Assembly: GCA_017559685.1 (NCBI GenBank)
Contig: JAFYQY010000148.1
Coordinates: 1 to 17,660, forward strand
Origin: Alistipes sp.
Lineage (GTDB): Bacteria; Bacteroidota; Bacteroidia; Bacteroidales; Rikenellaceae
DNA length: 17,660 bases
Direction of reading: 5' to 3'
This document shows, one piece after another, positions 7,214 to 15,292 of this stretch. Position 1 is the first letter of the stretch. Each line of letters opens with the position of its first letter. Both the position numbers and the translations under genes were made by a program. The notes under the pieces were generated by a model, which was not told the origin of the DNA, made no database searches, and was given only the letters and a program-made list of their open reading frames with translations.

Positions 7214-7683
7214 ACGTCGTATGGATGGCAGTTGTGGCAAATGTTCTAAAAGGCGCATTTTGCCCTGTTTGCTATGATGGTAATTTTTGTCGTGGTGTCT
7301 GTGTCTTGAACTACCTAAAACCGAGTCGGATATATTTGATTTGTCCTTGCGGTCGGATCTAAAATGCCGTTCAGGTGTTTTGAGTGTCTATTTTAGAACT
7401 CTGCTCTGTGATTTATTGTGTCTGAAAAGGTGCTTTTGCAAATTTCGTTTTTAACCTTTTTGATCGGCGGGTATCTTATAATAAAAGTCGTGATGGTAAG
7501 GTCTGATAAGTGATAATTTGCGAAGACGCTCAATGAGGTGAAGGCTGTGAAGTCAACTACTTTTCTGCGATATAAATCGGGGAAATGAATGGCTTTATGC
7601 GCCTGTTTTCGGATGAAAAATTTTAATCGGGAATTAATAAATTCCCCCCCCCGAAAAAATCTTGCAAAAAAGAGTGTTTAAAC
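7214..7683. other. Long intergenic region without recognisable gene
   Basis: I find no convincing reading frame on either strand. The stretch holds a promoter-like site (CTTG 7305-7308, 22 bases, TATATTTG 7331-7338, plus strand), an 8-bp inverted repeat TCTAAAAT / ATTTTAGA (7358-7365 and 7390-7397), a related 9-bp pair GTTCTAAAA / TTTTAGAAC (7243-7251 and 7391-7399), and a short hairpin running into a C9 tract (7629-7652). A small untranslated RNA or a decayed gene is possible but not shown. Confidence 0.5.
7644..7652. repeat. C9 homopolymer upstream of the polysaccharide operon promoter
   Basis: Nine consecutive C. The first three also close a perfect 7-bp hairpin GGGAATT / AATTCCC (7629-7635 and 7640-7646, four-base loop), so tract length would not alter the stem but would shift its distance from the promoter, whose -33 element begins 31 bases downstream. 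Confidence 0.6.
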
Positions 7684-7714
7684 TTGTTGTTTCGAGAAAT
7701 TTTGACTACATTTG
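7684..7714 (+). promoter_or_regulatory. Promoter of the surface polysaccharide operon
   Basis: TTG (7684-7686) and TACATTTG (7707-7714) are separated by 20 bases and fit the Bacteroidales -33/-7 consensus. Transcription would start near 7721, giving a leader of about 200 bases before the ATG at 7919. No other equally good promoter is seen between here and the right edge, so it probably serves all nine genes. Confidence 0.7.
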
Positions 7715-7789
7715 TCAGGTAATAGAGAATAGCAAATCGGGTATTTTAGCAATATCAATCCTTTGTAAATGGGATAATACTCGAATGAA

Positions 7790-7888
7790 TTGGCGGTAAT
7801 GCGCTGATAATCAACGCATTAATATACTGCCAAAGCCCCAGAGGTGTGTCTATATGTGAGCCTCGGCAGGTAGTTTACCAAAGGTAAA
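7790..7888 (+). ncRNA. Structured leader of the polysaccharide operon
   Basis: Several complementary segments lie in succession. Stem A pairs TTGGCGGTA (7790-7798) with TACTGCCAA (7825-7833, one G-U) and continues inward as ATGCG (7799-7803) with CGCAT (7815-7819). Stem B pairs CTGCC (7827-7831) with GGCAG (7865-7869) and GAGG (7841-7844) with CCTC (7861-7864). Stem A and stem B share 7827-7831 and cannot form together. A third hairpin, TTTACC-AAA-GGTAAA (7874-7888), has a competing partner GGTA at 7869-7872. No T-tract follows, so intrinsic termination is unlikely. The pairings are seen directly; a regulatory role is inferred. I do not recognise a known RNA family. Confidence 0.5.
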
Positions 7889-7918
7889 AAAGATTAACCC
7901 TTAAAACAAAAATAGAGT

Positions 7919-9142
7919 ATGTTGAATTTGATCGGAATGTTTGTGGCTATGCTCACGGCGTTGCTGGTTGTAATATTTGTGCATCCGAGTATCGTTAGGT
8001 TTGCAGAAAAACACAATATTGTGGACAATCCTGATGCTCGTAAGTTGCAACGAGTCCCTGTTCCTGTAATGGGAGGTGTTGCGGTGTTTGTCGGATTGGC
8101 TGTAGGCCTTTGTGTCATTGGGGTCTATAATGTTGTGCTTCCGCTTTGTCTCAATGCTCTCTCTTTGAATCTGGTTTTTGAACCGCTGGATGTTGTCAAT
8201 ATGCTCCCAATGTTTTTGGGTATGTCCATAATGTTGGCAGTGGGAGTGGCAGATGATGTTTCGGGGCTCTCTCCGAGATTGCGTTTTGTAATAGAGATCG
8301 CTATAACGTTAATGCTGATGCTATGGACCAATAAGTCGTTGAATGATTTTCAGGGCTTGTGGGGTGTTGATATTGTGCCGGTGTGGATATCTGTGCCTTT
8401 GACGATTGTTGCGGTTGTAGGTATTATAAATGCCATAAACTTAGTCGATGGTGTTGATGGATTGTCGTCGGGCTGTTGTGTTATGGCGAGCGCAATGTTT
8501 GGAGCGTTCTACTACTATTGCGACTGCTATTCGATGTTGTTGCTTTGTCTTCTGTCTGTAGGTGCGTTGTTGCCATTCTTCTTCCACAATGTCTTCGGTA
8601 AGAGATCGAAAATGTTTATTGGCGATGGAGGCTCGTTGATGATGGGTGTCATAATGTCATCCTATGTTGTTATGGCAATATCTTCGGGTTGCGAAGGCGA
8701 AGACCTTTTTGATGAGGGTTTTGGAGTGGTTCCGTTTACTCTTGCTGTGATGTGCGTGCCGGTATTTGATGCAATGCGAGTTATGATGATGCGTATTATT
8801 CGCAAGACATCGCCGTTCCATCCCGACAAGACACATCTTCATCACTTGTTTATCGAACTTGGTTTTTCGCATTTTGGCACAACTATCAGTGAGTTATTGC
8901 TCAATTTGATTGTTATCGCAGCTTTTTTTGTAACATATAAACTTGGCGCTTCGATAGATGTTCAGTTCTATGTGGTTATGGTGACAGGTTTGTTGCTTAC
9001 GGCTGGCTTCTACAAGTTTATGAAGTGGAGTCAGGTGCGTAAGAATGGAGCGTGCCGAATTGTGCGCAGATTGGGTGCTGCGACTCACTTCGAGAATCGA
9101 AAAGGCTGGAAAAAGTTGCAAGAAATAGTCGATTACAAATAA
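7919..9142 (+). CDS. wecA: Undecaprenyl-phosphate phosphosugar transferase, WecA/MraY family (initiating enzyme)
   Basis: A 407-residue polytopic membrane protein of the polyprenyl-phosphate N-acetylhexosamine-1-phosphate transferase family. It should move a HexNAc-1-phosphate from its UDP form to undecaprenyl phosphate on the cytoplasmic face, starting the repeat unit. Visible family motifs: DNPDARK (36-42) and VMGG (50-53) near the N-terminus, the magnesium-binding ADD (111-113), NLVDGVDGL (174-182), FIGDGGSL (233-240), and the C-terminal PDKTHLHH (302-309), whose histidines mark the WecA/WbpL/TagO branch rather than MraY. It is the first gene after the structured leader and is followed by ugd after 10 bases. 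The exact sugar is not readable from the sequence, so the symbol is a family label. Confidence 0.85.
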   Translation: MLNLIGMFVAMLTALLVVIFVHPSIVRFAEKHNIVDNPDARKLQRVPVPVMGGVAVFVGLAVGLCVIGVYNVVLPLCLNALSLNLVFEPLDVVNMLPMFLGMSIMLAVGVADDVSGLSPRLRFVIEIAITLMLMLWTNKSLNDFQGLWGVDIVPVWISVPLTIVAVVGIINAINLVDGVDGLSSGCCVMASAMFGAFYYYCDCYSMLLLCLLSVGALLPFFFHNVFGKRSKMFIGDGGSLMMGVIMSSYVVMAISSGCEGEDLFDEGFGVVPFTLAVMCVPVFDAMRVMMMRIIRKTSPFHPDKTHLHHLFIELGFSHFGTTISELLLNLIVIAAFFVTYKLGASIDVQFYVVMVTGLLLTAGFYKFMKWSQVRKNGACRIVRRLGAATHFENRKGWKKLQEIVDYK

Positions 9143-9152
9143 ATCTACATAA

Positions 9153-10361
9153 ATGAAAATTGCAGTAGCAGGTACAGGTTATGTGGGTATGTCGATAGCG
9201 ACACTGCTTTCGCAGCACAACGAAGTTGTTGCTGTGGATGTGGTGGCTGAAAAGGTCGATAAGATTAACAATCGCATCTCGCCAATTCAGGATGAGTATA
9301 TCGAGAAGTATCTCTCCGAGAAGGAGTTGAACCTTCGAGCAACGCTCGATGCAAAGTCGGCCTATAAGGATGCCGACTTTGTCGTGATTGCCGCTCCGAC
9401 AAACTACGACCCACAGAAGAATTTCTTCGATACCTCTGCTGTCGAGACTGTGATAGGAACAGTCCTCGAGGCTAACCCTACTGCTGTGATGGTGATAAAA
9501 TCGACCGTTCCCGTAGGCTTTACGGAGATGGCACGAAAGAGGTTCAGCACGGATAATTTGCTCTTCTCGCCCGAGTTTTTGCGAGAGAGTAGAGCGTTGT
9601 ATGATAACCTCTATCCGAGCCGAATTATCGTGGGTCGCCCCGAGGGGGATGAACGCCTCGATGCTTTGGCGCACACCTTTGCCTCGCTTCTGCAGCAGGG
9701 TGCACTCAAACCAGAGATAGATACTCTGTTTATGGGTTTGACCGAGGCCGAAGCGGTGAAACTCTTTGCAAATACATTCTTAGCATTGCGAGTGAGCTAC
9801 TTCAACGAGCTCGACACCTATGCTGAGGTTAAGGGGCTCGATACCGAGTCGATAATCAGGGGTGTGGGCTTGGATCCCCGTATTGGAATGCACTATAACA
9901 ACCCGTCGTTCGGATATGGCGGCTACTGCTTGCCAAAGGATGCAAAGCAGTTGCTTGCGAATTACGACGATGTTCCGCAGAATATGATGACAGCGATTGT
10001 GGAGAGTAATCGTACCCGCAAGGATTTTATTGCGGAGCAGGTTATGCACAAGGCGCAAGAGATGTATGGCGATGCACCGATTGTGGTGGGTGTGTATCGC
10101 TTGACGATGAAGAGCGATTCGGATAACTTCCGCCATAGCGCAATACAGGGTATTATGAAACGCTTGAAGGCGAAGGGTGCGGAGGTGATTGTTTATGAGC
10201 CGACACTGGAGAATGGCTCGACCTTCTACGGTTCAGAGGTTGTGAACGACCTTGAAAAGTTCAAAAAAATGTCGGGCGTGGTTTTAGCCAACCGCTACGA
10301 CTCCAACCTCACCGACATCACCGTAAAGGTCTATACCCGTGATGTATTTGGCAGGGATTAA
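9153..10361 (+). CDS. ugd: UDP-glucose 6-dehydrogenase
   Basis: A 402-residue NAD-dependent dehydrogenase that oxidises UDP-glucose to UDP-glucuronate in two steps. The N-terminal Rossmann domain starts with AGTGYVGMS (6-14). The substrate region contains KSTVPVG (116-122), SPEFLRES (139-146), and EAVKLFANT (200-208) with Lys203 and Asn207. The catalytic cysteine is Cys259 in [10 protein letters not shown]. The C-terminal NDP-binding domain is complete. The length fits the short bacterial Ugd form. Its place in the operon implies that the polymer contains glucuronic acid or a derivative, although no epimerase or decarboxylase is in view. Codon use here (GAG, CTC, CGC) resembles the housekeeping-like flanks rather than the following genes. 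Confidence 0.92.
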   Translation: MKIAVAGTGYVGMSIATLLSQHNEVVAVDVVAEKVDKINNRISPIQDEYIEKYLSEKELNLRATLDAKSAYKDADFVVIAAPTNYDPQKNFFDTSAVETVIGTVLEANPTAVMVIKSTVPVGFTEMARKRFSTDNLLFSPEFLRESRALYDNLYPSRIIVGRPEGDERLDALAHTFASLLQQGALKPEIDTLFMGLTEAEAVKLFANTFLALRVSYFNELDTYAEVKGLDTESIIRGVGLDPRIGMHYNNPSFGYGGYCLPKDAKQLLANYDDVPQNMMTAIVESNRTRKDFIAEQVMHKAQEMYGDAPIVVGVYRLTMKSDSDNFRHSAIQGIMKRLKAKGAEVIVYEPTLENGSTFYGSEVVNDLEKFKKMSGVVLANRYDSNLTDITVKVYTRDVFGRD

Positions 10362-10398
10362 GAGAGGGAAGCTTTTAGTGTTTCAATAAAACTGAATA

Positions 10399-11880
10399 AT
10401 GGCAGCGATACCTACTCGAGACAAAGTATACAAGAGTTTGTCTTCACAATCAATTGTTGTGATTGTGATGGGCACGCTGGAGATTGTCGTGTTTGCGCTG
10501 ATGTCTCGACTATTAACTGCAGAAGATTTTGGATATTTTGCAGTTATTACAGCGGTGGTTGGTGTTTTCCAATGTTTGACCGAGGCAGGGTTGGGTTCTG
10601 CGGTCATTCAACAAAGTAATGCTACGAAAGAATATCTATCAACAGCATTGGGTTTAAGCGCTATTTTGGGCGCATTCTTTACGATACTGTTAGTGGTTTT
10701 GGCAAGTCCGTTGTCGGAACTAATGGGATACGGAGAAAAGTTAACGATTTCATTCCGATTGATGTCAGTTACACTTCTATTATGTAGTGTGAATAGTGTT
10801 GCAAGAGCAGTATTTATGAGATCGTTAGATTTTATGAAGTTTGGATGGTGTCAGATTGTTGCATATGTGGTATCGTCTGCAATAGGCATAGGAATGGCAA
10901 TGGCGGGATATGGAGTAGACTCAATAATTGCCTCGGCTATTGCAAACGCTATATTTATGACGATAATTCTGTTTGCGGTAAGCGGTGTGAATTTTAACTT
11001 TAAGATGCATAACCACTATGTAAGAGATATCGTATCTTATGGTGGGTGGCTTACAGGTAGCGTTATAGTGAGGAGAATAACGACAGAGCTTGATAAATTC
11101 ATCTTAACACGTTTGATACCGGTAGCTTCTATAGGTGCGTATAACCGACCTTCTGGTTTTATTGTTAGAATTACAGATCAGGTGAATGGAATATACGATA
11201 CGGTGTTATTTCCTATACTGTCCACGGTTAAAGATGACTCTGTTAAGTTGAAAGAGTCGTTCCTTAAAATCGTATCGTTGATTAGTTGGTTTTCGACTAT
11301 TCTAATGTTCTGCTTTATTTTGGGTGCCCAAATATTGATAGATATCTTTTTTGGCTCGGATTGGTATTGGTTGGTAGATATTTTTAAAGTGTTGTCTATA
11401 TCGGTACTTTTTCTGGCATATAGTAGAATCGGGGATTGTTATTTTAGAAGTTTAGGGTTGGTTAAGCCCTATTTCTACATTAGATTGATAACGTGTGTAC
11501 TGACATTGATCTGTGTATATGTTGGATGTCACTACGATATTATGGGCGTAGCTATTGGTGTTGTACTTTCTCGTTTACTGGATAGCGTTATTAAATTTGC
11601 ATATTTGACAAACAAGATGTCTGTGAAATTTTCATATGTTGTGAAGATTGTGTTGTCTCCAATGTGGTTTACAGCTCTTGTTTTTGCTATCTCCTATATG
11701 TCAATTCCGTATATTCCGCACGGTGAATATGTAAGTCTGTTTATTTTCGTCGTAATAGGAGTTATTCTGCTAATATTTACACCACGATTATTTGGGCGTA
11801 TATATTACGATAATGTCTATTTGGTGGCGAAGTCTAAGATATGTAAATATGTTCAAAAAATAACAAATAAAGCACAATGA
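10399..11880 (+). CDS. wzx: Polysaccharide repeat-unit flippase, Wzx (MOP/PST superfamily)
   Basis: A 493-residue protein with about twelve to fourteen hydrophobic segments. The N-terminal pattern (LSSQSIVVIVMGTLEIVVFA, then LMSRLLTAEDFGYFAVI and LTEAGLGSAVIQ) is that of the polysaccharide biosynthesis / oligosaccharide flippase family. It should move the undecaprenyl-linked repeat unit from the inner to the outer leaflet of the cytoplasmic membrane. The middle contains the usual GGWLTGSVIVRRITTELDKF stretch and the IGAYNRPSGF segment. Its stop overlaps the next start by four bases (ATGA), so translation is likely coupled. From this gene on the DNA becomes more A/T-rich (ATA, TTA, AGA codons). 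Confidence 0.88.
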   Translation: MAAIPTRDKVYKSLSSQSIVVIVMGTLEIVVFALMSRLLTAEDFGYFAVITAVVGVFQCLTEAGLGSAVIQQSNATKEYLSTALGLSAILGAFFTILLVVLASPLSELMGYGEKLTISFRLMSVTLLLCSVNSVARAVFMRSLDFMKFGWCQIVAYVVSSAIGIGMAMAGYGVDSIIASAIANAIFMTIILFAVSGVNFNFKMHNHYVRDIVSYGGWLTGSVIVRRITTELDKFILTRLIPVASIGAYNRPSGFIVRITDQVNGIYDTVLFPILSTVKDDSVKLKESFLKIVSLISWFSTILMFCFILGAQILIDIFFGSDWYWLVDIFKVLSISVLFLAYSRIGDCYFRSLGLVKPYFYIRLITCVLTLICVYVGCHYDIMGVAIGVVLSRLLDSVIKFAYLTNKMSVKFSYVVKIVLSPMWFTALVFAISYMSIPYIPHGEYVSLFIFVVIGVILLIFTPRLFGRIYYDNVYLVAKSKICKYVQKITNKAQ

Positions 11881-12269
11881 AAAGGGTTATAACTTACGGT
11901 ACATTTGACCTTCTGCATTATGGGCACATAAATCTTCTACGTAGAGCGAAAGAGCTCGGAGACTATTTGGTCGTAGTGATTTCTTCTGATGAGTTTAATT
12001 GGAATGAGAAACAAAAAAAATGTTATTTCTCATACGAACAGCGAAAGGTTATGGTTGAAGCTATTCGTTATGTTGATTTGGTTATTCCAGAAACTTGTTG
12101 GGAACAGAAACGAACAGATGTTCATAAATACGATATAGACATCTTTGTGATGGGAGATGATTGGAAAGGTAAGTTTGATTTCTTAAAAGAGGAGGGAGTC
12201 GAAGTGGTATATCTTCCAAGAACTCCGGAAATAAGTACAACGCAAATTAAATCAGACATAAAAAAATAG
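11877..12269 (+). CDS. tagD: Glycerol-3-phosphate cytidylyltransferase-like nucleotidyltransferase (TagD family)
   Basis: A 130-residue cytidylyltransferase of the usual TagD length. Motifs: the nucleotide-binding GTFDLLHYGHINLLRRAK (8-25) with the HxGH signature at 14-17, RYVDLVIPE (64-72), WEQKR, GDDWKGKFDF (93-102), and the closing RTPEISTT (115-122). The classical TagD signature is RTxGISTT, so a Glu replaces the Gly here. The family makes CDP-glycerol from CTP and sn-glycerol 3-phosphate; CDP-ethanolamine or another CDP-alcohol is possible given the altered motif. It starts inside the last codons of the flippase gene (ATGA overlap) and is followed after five bases by a LicD-family gene, the likely user of its product. 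Confidence 0.87.
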   Translation: MKRVITYGTFDLLHYGHINLLRRAKELGDYLVVVISSDEFNWNEKQKKCYFSYEQRKVMVEAIRYVDLVIPETCWEQKRTDVHKYDIDIFVMGDDWKGKFDFLKEEGVEVVYLPRTPEISTTQIKSDIKK

Positions 12270-12274
12270 GACTT

Positions 12275-13015
12275 ATGGATTTGAATAGTAAGTGGTATCA
12301 TAAGATGCTGGAAGTTGCAAACAAAGTTGCTAAGGTGCCAGGGTTGAAGACTTTGTTGAAGCCGATATATTATCCAATAAAAAAGCGTGTTGAAATTGCC
12401 CAAAGAAAGAAATTCTTGAATAACGGATTGCAAGTTTTACAAAAGTTTGACAAGTGCTTGACAGAGAATAATATAGAGTATACGCTAGCTTTTGGTACTC
12501 TTTTGGGTGCTGTGCGAGAGAAGGGCTTTATTAAGCACGATTTAGATATTGATGTTTATGTTTGGGGTGATCAATATTCTGATAACTTGGTGTCAATTCT
12601 TAAATCTGCTGGTTTTGAACGAGTACACGCTTTTATTGTAGAGGACGGTAGTATAGGTAGAGAAGAAACGTATAAATGTGATGGAGTTGCAATTGATATA
12701 TTCTACTTGTATGATGACGGTGGAGAGTATCCATATTGTTGCGATTTTGGAACAATTAACAGTCCAACATTTAGTCAATCTATGAGAAAATATGGCAGAA
12801 TAAAAGCTCGTAGAATAGAATTGCCGGTATCACGACAGAGGGAAAAGGCTCTGTTTGAGAACATTGAACTGTATATACCGTCAAATGCCCACGAGATATT
12901 GCGTTTTAGATACGGAGATGATTATATGATTCCGAATCCTGCGTGGGGAATAGGCTCATACAATAAGCATATTCGTGAATGGACTGAGAAAGTTGCGTAC
13001 TATTATGAGTGGTAA
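12275..13015 (+). CDS. licD: LicD-family phosphotransferase
   Basis: A 246-residue cytoplasmic protein. The diagnostic stretch is AFGTLLGAVREKGFIKHDLDIDV (72-94), the nucleotidyltransferase-fold motif of LicD, in which the DLDID acidic residues bind metal. Further downstream, GVAIDIFYLYDD (about 145) provides the third acidic strand, and RFRYGDDYMIPNP is the usual C-terminal element. LicD proteins transfer phosphocholine, and relatives transfer other phospho-alcohols, from CDP-activated donors onto sugars. With a TagD-type enzyme directly upstream and no choline genes in view, transfer of phosphoglycerol to a sugar of the repeat unit is the most economical inference. The N-terminal 60 residues are basic and may lie against the membrane. 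Confidence 0.85.
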   Translation: MDLNSKWYHKMLEVANKVAKVPGLKTLLKPIYYPIKKRVEIAQRKKFLNNGLQVLQKFDKCLTENNIEYTLAFGTLLGAVREKGFIKHDLDIDVYVWGDQYSDNLVSILKSAGFERVHAFIVEDGSIGREETYKCDGVAIDIFYLYDDGGEYPYCCDFGTINSPTFSQSMRKYGRIKARRIELPVSRQREKALFENIELYIPSNAHEILRFRYGDDYMIPNPAWGIGSYNKHIREWTEKVAYYYEW

Positions 13016-13037
13016 TTTGTAGATTGTCTCCTGAATA

Positions 13038-14207
13038 ATGTATGATTTTATAGACTTTTCACAAGGTACAAATTTCTACCTTAACCTATATTGTTTCTTG
13101 CTTTATTGCGTTCTGCTCTTTATCTCATTGCGAGGTAATGTTACCAATCTTTATGTTCAAGAGTCATATAAAGGACGTACTTTACTGCTTGCTGGAGGAT
13201 TGTTGCTTTTTGCATTGTCTTCTTTTATTGGCGCCGATTTTTTTCATTGTTATGAAAATATGGCGGAATATAAAAATCAAGCATTTGGTGATCAGGAGAT
13301 TGGTTTGGAGGCCTTTTATCAATATTTGATCTATTATACCAATGGAAATTACTTTTTGTTTAGATTAGTAGTTTGGGGTGGTAGTTTGGCATTAATTATC
13401 TCTGCTGCTCGTAAATTTGGAGTTGATATATATAACACATTGTTTGTCGTATTGGCAGGATTTGTTATTATATATTCCTATGCAAGAGCGACATTGGCTA
13501 TGTCCGTGTTTTTTATGGGTGTAGTAACAATATGTAGTTCAGTTGATAGTAAGAAGAAGTTTCTGCAGATAATCATTGGCATTGCTGTCTTGGCCAGTTC
13601 TATTTACTTCCATCGAAGTATGCTGCCGATGATGGCCGTTGCTTTGTTGTGGCTACTTCTTCCAGGGAAGAAGAAATTATCAAAGTATTCTTTATGGCTG
13701 TTTCCTGTTGTTGTCTTGATTTTTTCGATTGTATTGAAGATGGCTTTCGAAGAAATGTTGGCAATCGCAAATGCCGTGGAGGATGAAACGGGAACGTTTA
13801 GTAAAGCAGAACTTTATTCGGAGCAGGAGGCGGCTGAGACGAATGCAAATGGATATATCCGTTTAGTACTACAGTACTCGACATTTTACCTGCCAATGTT
13901 GTTAATATCTAATGCAATGCGATCTGATAAAGTTTTGCAGATTGTAGACAATAAGGCGATTTGGCTTTATCAAATGACATATATAATATTTGCTTTTGCA
14001 ACCTCTTTCTTGCTATTGGATATGGATAGTACTACGATGTTTTATAGGTATTTGTTTATGTCATTTATACCATTGTCGATACTTATTGTATATATGAAAA
14101 ATATAGGCGTATTAGCAATAAAACAATACTATTGGATAATAGCTATTTTTATAGCAAGTAATTTCCTCCAAATGTTTGTTGATGTATATGCCCAAACAAA
14201 AGCGTAG
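13038..14207 (+). CDS. wzy: EpsG/Wzy-type polysaccharide polymerase
   Basis: A 389-residue membrane protein with about ten hydrophobic segments. It has features of the EpsG family of Wzy-like polymerases: an early SSFIGADFFHCYENMAEYKN region (the outside loop after the second membrane segment), YARATLAMSVFF in the middle, and a conserved HRSMLPM (His192) before the next helices. A large hydrophilic loop (about 245-275, rich in Glu) probably faces the periplasm. It should join lipid-linked repeat units into polymer. Sequence conservation in Wzy is low, so the call rests on topology, the His motif and position between flippase and glycosyltransferases. It starts 22 bases after licD and ends one base before the next ATG. 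Confidence 0.75.
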   Translation: MYDFIDFSQGTNFYLNLYCFLLYCVLLFISLRGNVTNLYVQESYKGRTLLLAGGLLLFALSSFIGADFFHCYENMAEYKNQAFGDQEIGLEAFYQYLIYYTNGNYFLFRLVVWGGSLALIISAARKFGVDIYNTLFVVLAGFVIIYSYARATLAMSVFFMGVVTICSSVDSKKKFLQIIIGIAVLASSIYFHRSMLPMMAVALLWLLLPGKKKLSKYSLWLFPVVVLIFSIVLKMAFEEMLAIANAVEDETGTFSKAELYSEQEAAETNANGYIRLVLQYSTFYLPMLLISNAMRSDKVLQIVDNKAIWLYQMTYIIFAFATSFLLLDMDSTTMFYRYLFMSFIPLSILIVYMKNIGVLAIKQYYWIIAIFIASNFLQMFVDVYAQTKA

Positions 14208-14208
14208 T

Positions 14209-15285
14209 ATGAAAATAGTGCAGATTATTCCACAGCTGGCATCTGGAGGTGCAGAACGCTTTGTTGTAGATTTAGCGAATGAACTAAGTTTACAACACGA
14301 TATTGTATTGGTTGTTAGTTTTGCGTTTACGGAGCAGAATGCATTTTATCTACCGGAAGTATCAGATCGTGTCAAGGTATGTTCTTTAAATAAAAAGCTG
14401 GGCTTTGATTCTGCATATCTATATCGCCTGTACAAAATTATAAAAAAAGAGAGACCAGATACTGTGCATACTCACGTGGAATCTTTTGCTCACTTTGCTT
14501 TGTTGAAATGGTTGTTTCCAAAGGTCAAATTTGTACATACAGTACATAGCGATGCGCAATTTGAAGCGGGAGGGAAGCTTAAAACATTCTTGAAGAAAGT
14601 ATTCTTCCGCAAAGGTTGGTGCAAGGCTGCAACGATTTCTAAAAAATCAGACTTAAGTTTTAAGGAATTTTATGGCAGTAAAACCGAATCAACATTGATT
14701 TATAATGGAAGATCATTGAATGTTGAGTGGTCGGACAATGAGCTTATTCCACGAACCGATGGATGTTGTAATCTTGTGTCGATAGCACATATTTCTCCAG
14801 TAAAAAATCACTTGCTACTATGCTCGGCTGTCGATCAGTTAACTAAAAAAGGCGCACCGATAGAGCTGTATATGTTTGGTCGATTTGTTGATAAAGATAT
14901 TGTTGGCGGGATTAAATTTTTGAATAACCCTCACATACACTTGATGGGAGAGGTTGAAAATCCTCGACAATATCTGAAGAATGCTGATGTGTTCTGTATG
15001 TCATCTGTAATAGAGGGAATGCCTATATCTTTGATTGAGGCGTTGTCTTGTGGCTTAACACCAATCTGTACAGCGGTAGGCGGAATAGTTGATATCGTGG
15101 AAGATGGAGAGAATGGTTTCTTGTCGCAAGATATGACGGTTGAGTCATATGTTAAAGCAATAGAACGCTATTTGTCGCTACCCGAGAGCCAAAAGGCAGA
15201 GATGAAGCAGCAGAGTATAAAATCGGCACAAAAGTATTCGATAGAAGAGTGCGCTAAACAATACGAAGTGTTATTTGCAGAGTGA
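14209..15285 (+). CDS. Glycosyltransferase family 4-like (GT-B), first of three
   Basis: A 358-residue GT-B glycosyltransferase. The N-terminal acceptor domain begins MKIVQIIPQLASGGAERFV, the glycine-rich loop of the family, with THVESFAHFALLKW and FVHTVHSDA further on. The donor domain contains SIAHISPVKNHLLL and the E-x7-E motif EGMPISLIEALSCG (Glu269 and Glu277), which places it in the GT4 group with retaining chemistry. Donor and linkage cannot be told. I chose the ATG at 14209, one base after the polymerase stop, because the family's first strand starts there; the in-frame ATG at 14176 would add eleven unrelated residues inside the polymerase gene. It would extend the lipid-linked unit on the cytoplasmic face. 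Confidence 0.82.
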   Translation: MKIVQIIPQLASGGAERFVVDLANELSLQHDIVLVVSFAFTEQNAFYLPEVSDRVKVCSLNKKLGFDSAYLYRLYKIIKKERPDTVHTHVESFAHFALLKWLFPKVKFVHTVHSDAQFEAGGKLKTFLKKVFFRKGWCKAATISKKSDLSFKEFYGSKTESTLIYNGRSLNVEWSDNELIPRTDGCCNLVSIAHISPVKNHLLLCSAVDQLTKKGAPIELYMFGRFVDKDIVGGIKFLNNPHIHLMGEVENPRQYLKNADVFCMSSVIEGMPISLIEALSCGLTPICTAVGGIVDIVEDGENGFLSQDMTVESYVKAIERYLSLPESQKAEMKQQSIKSAQKYSIEECAKQYEVLFAE

Positions 15286-15292
15286 TAGTTTT

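Noticed and set aside
15275..15292. TTG start for the second glycosyltransferase
   Set aside because: It overlaps the preceding gene and adds residues before the family's conserved first strand; the ATG at 15293 fits better.
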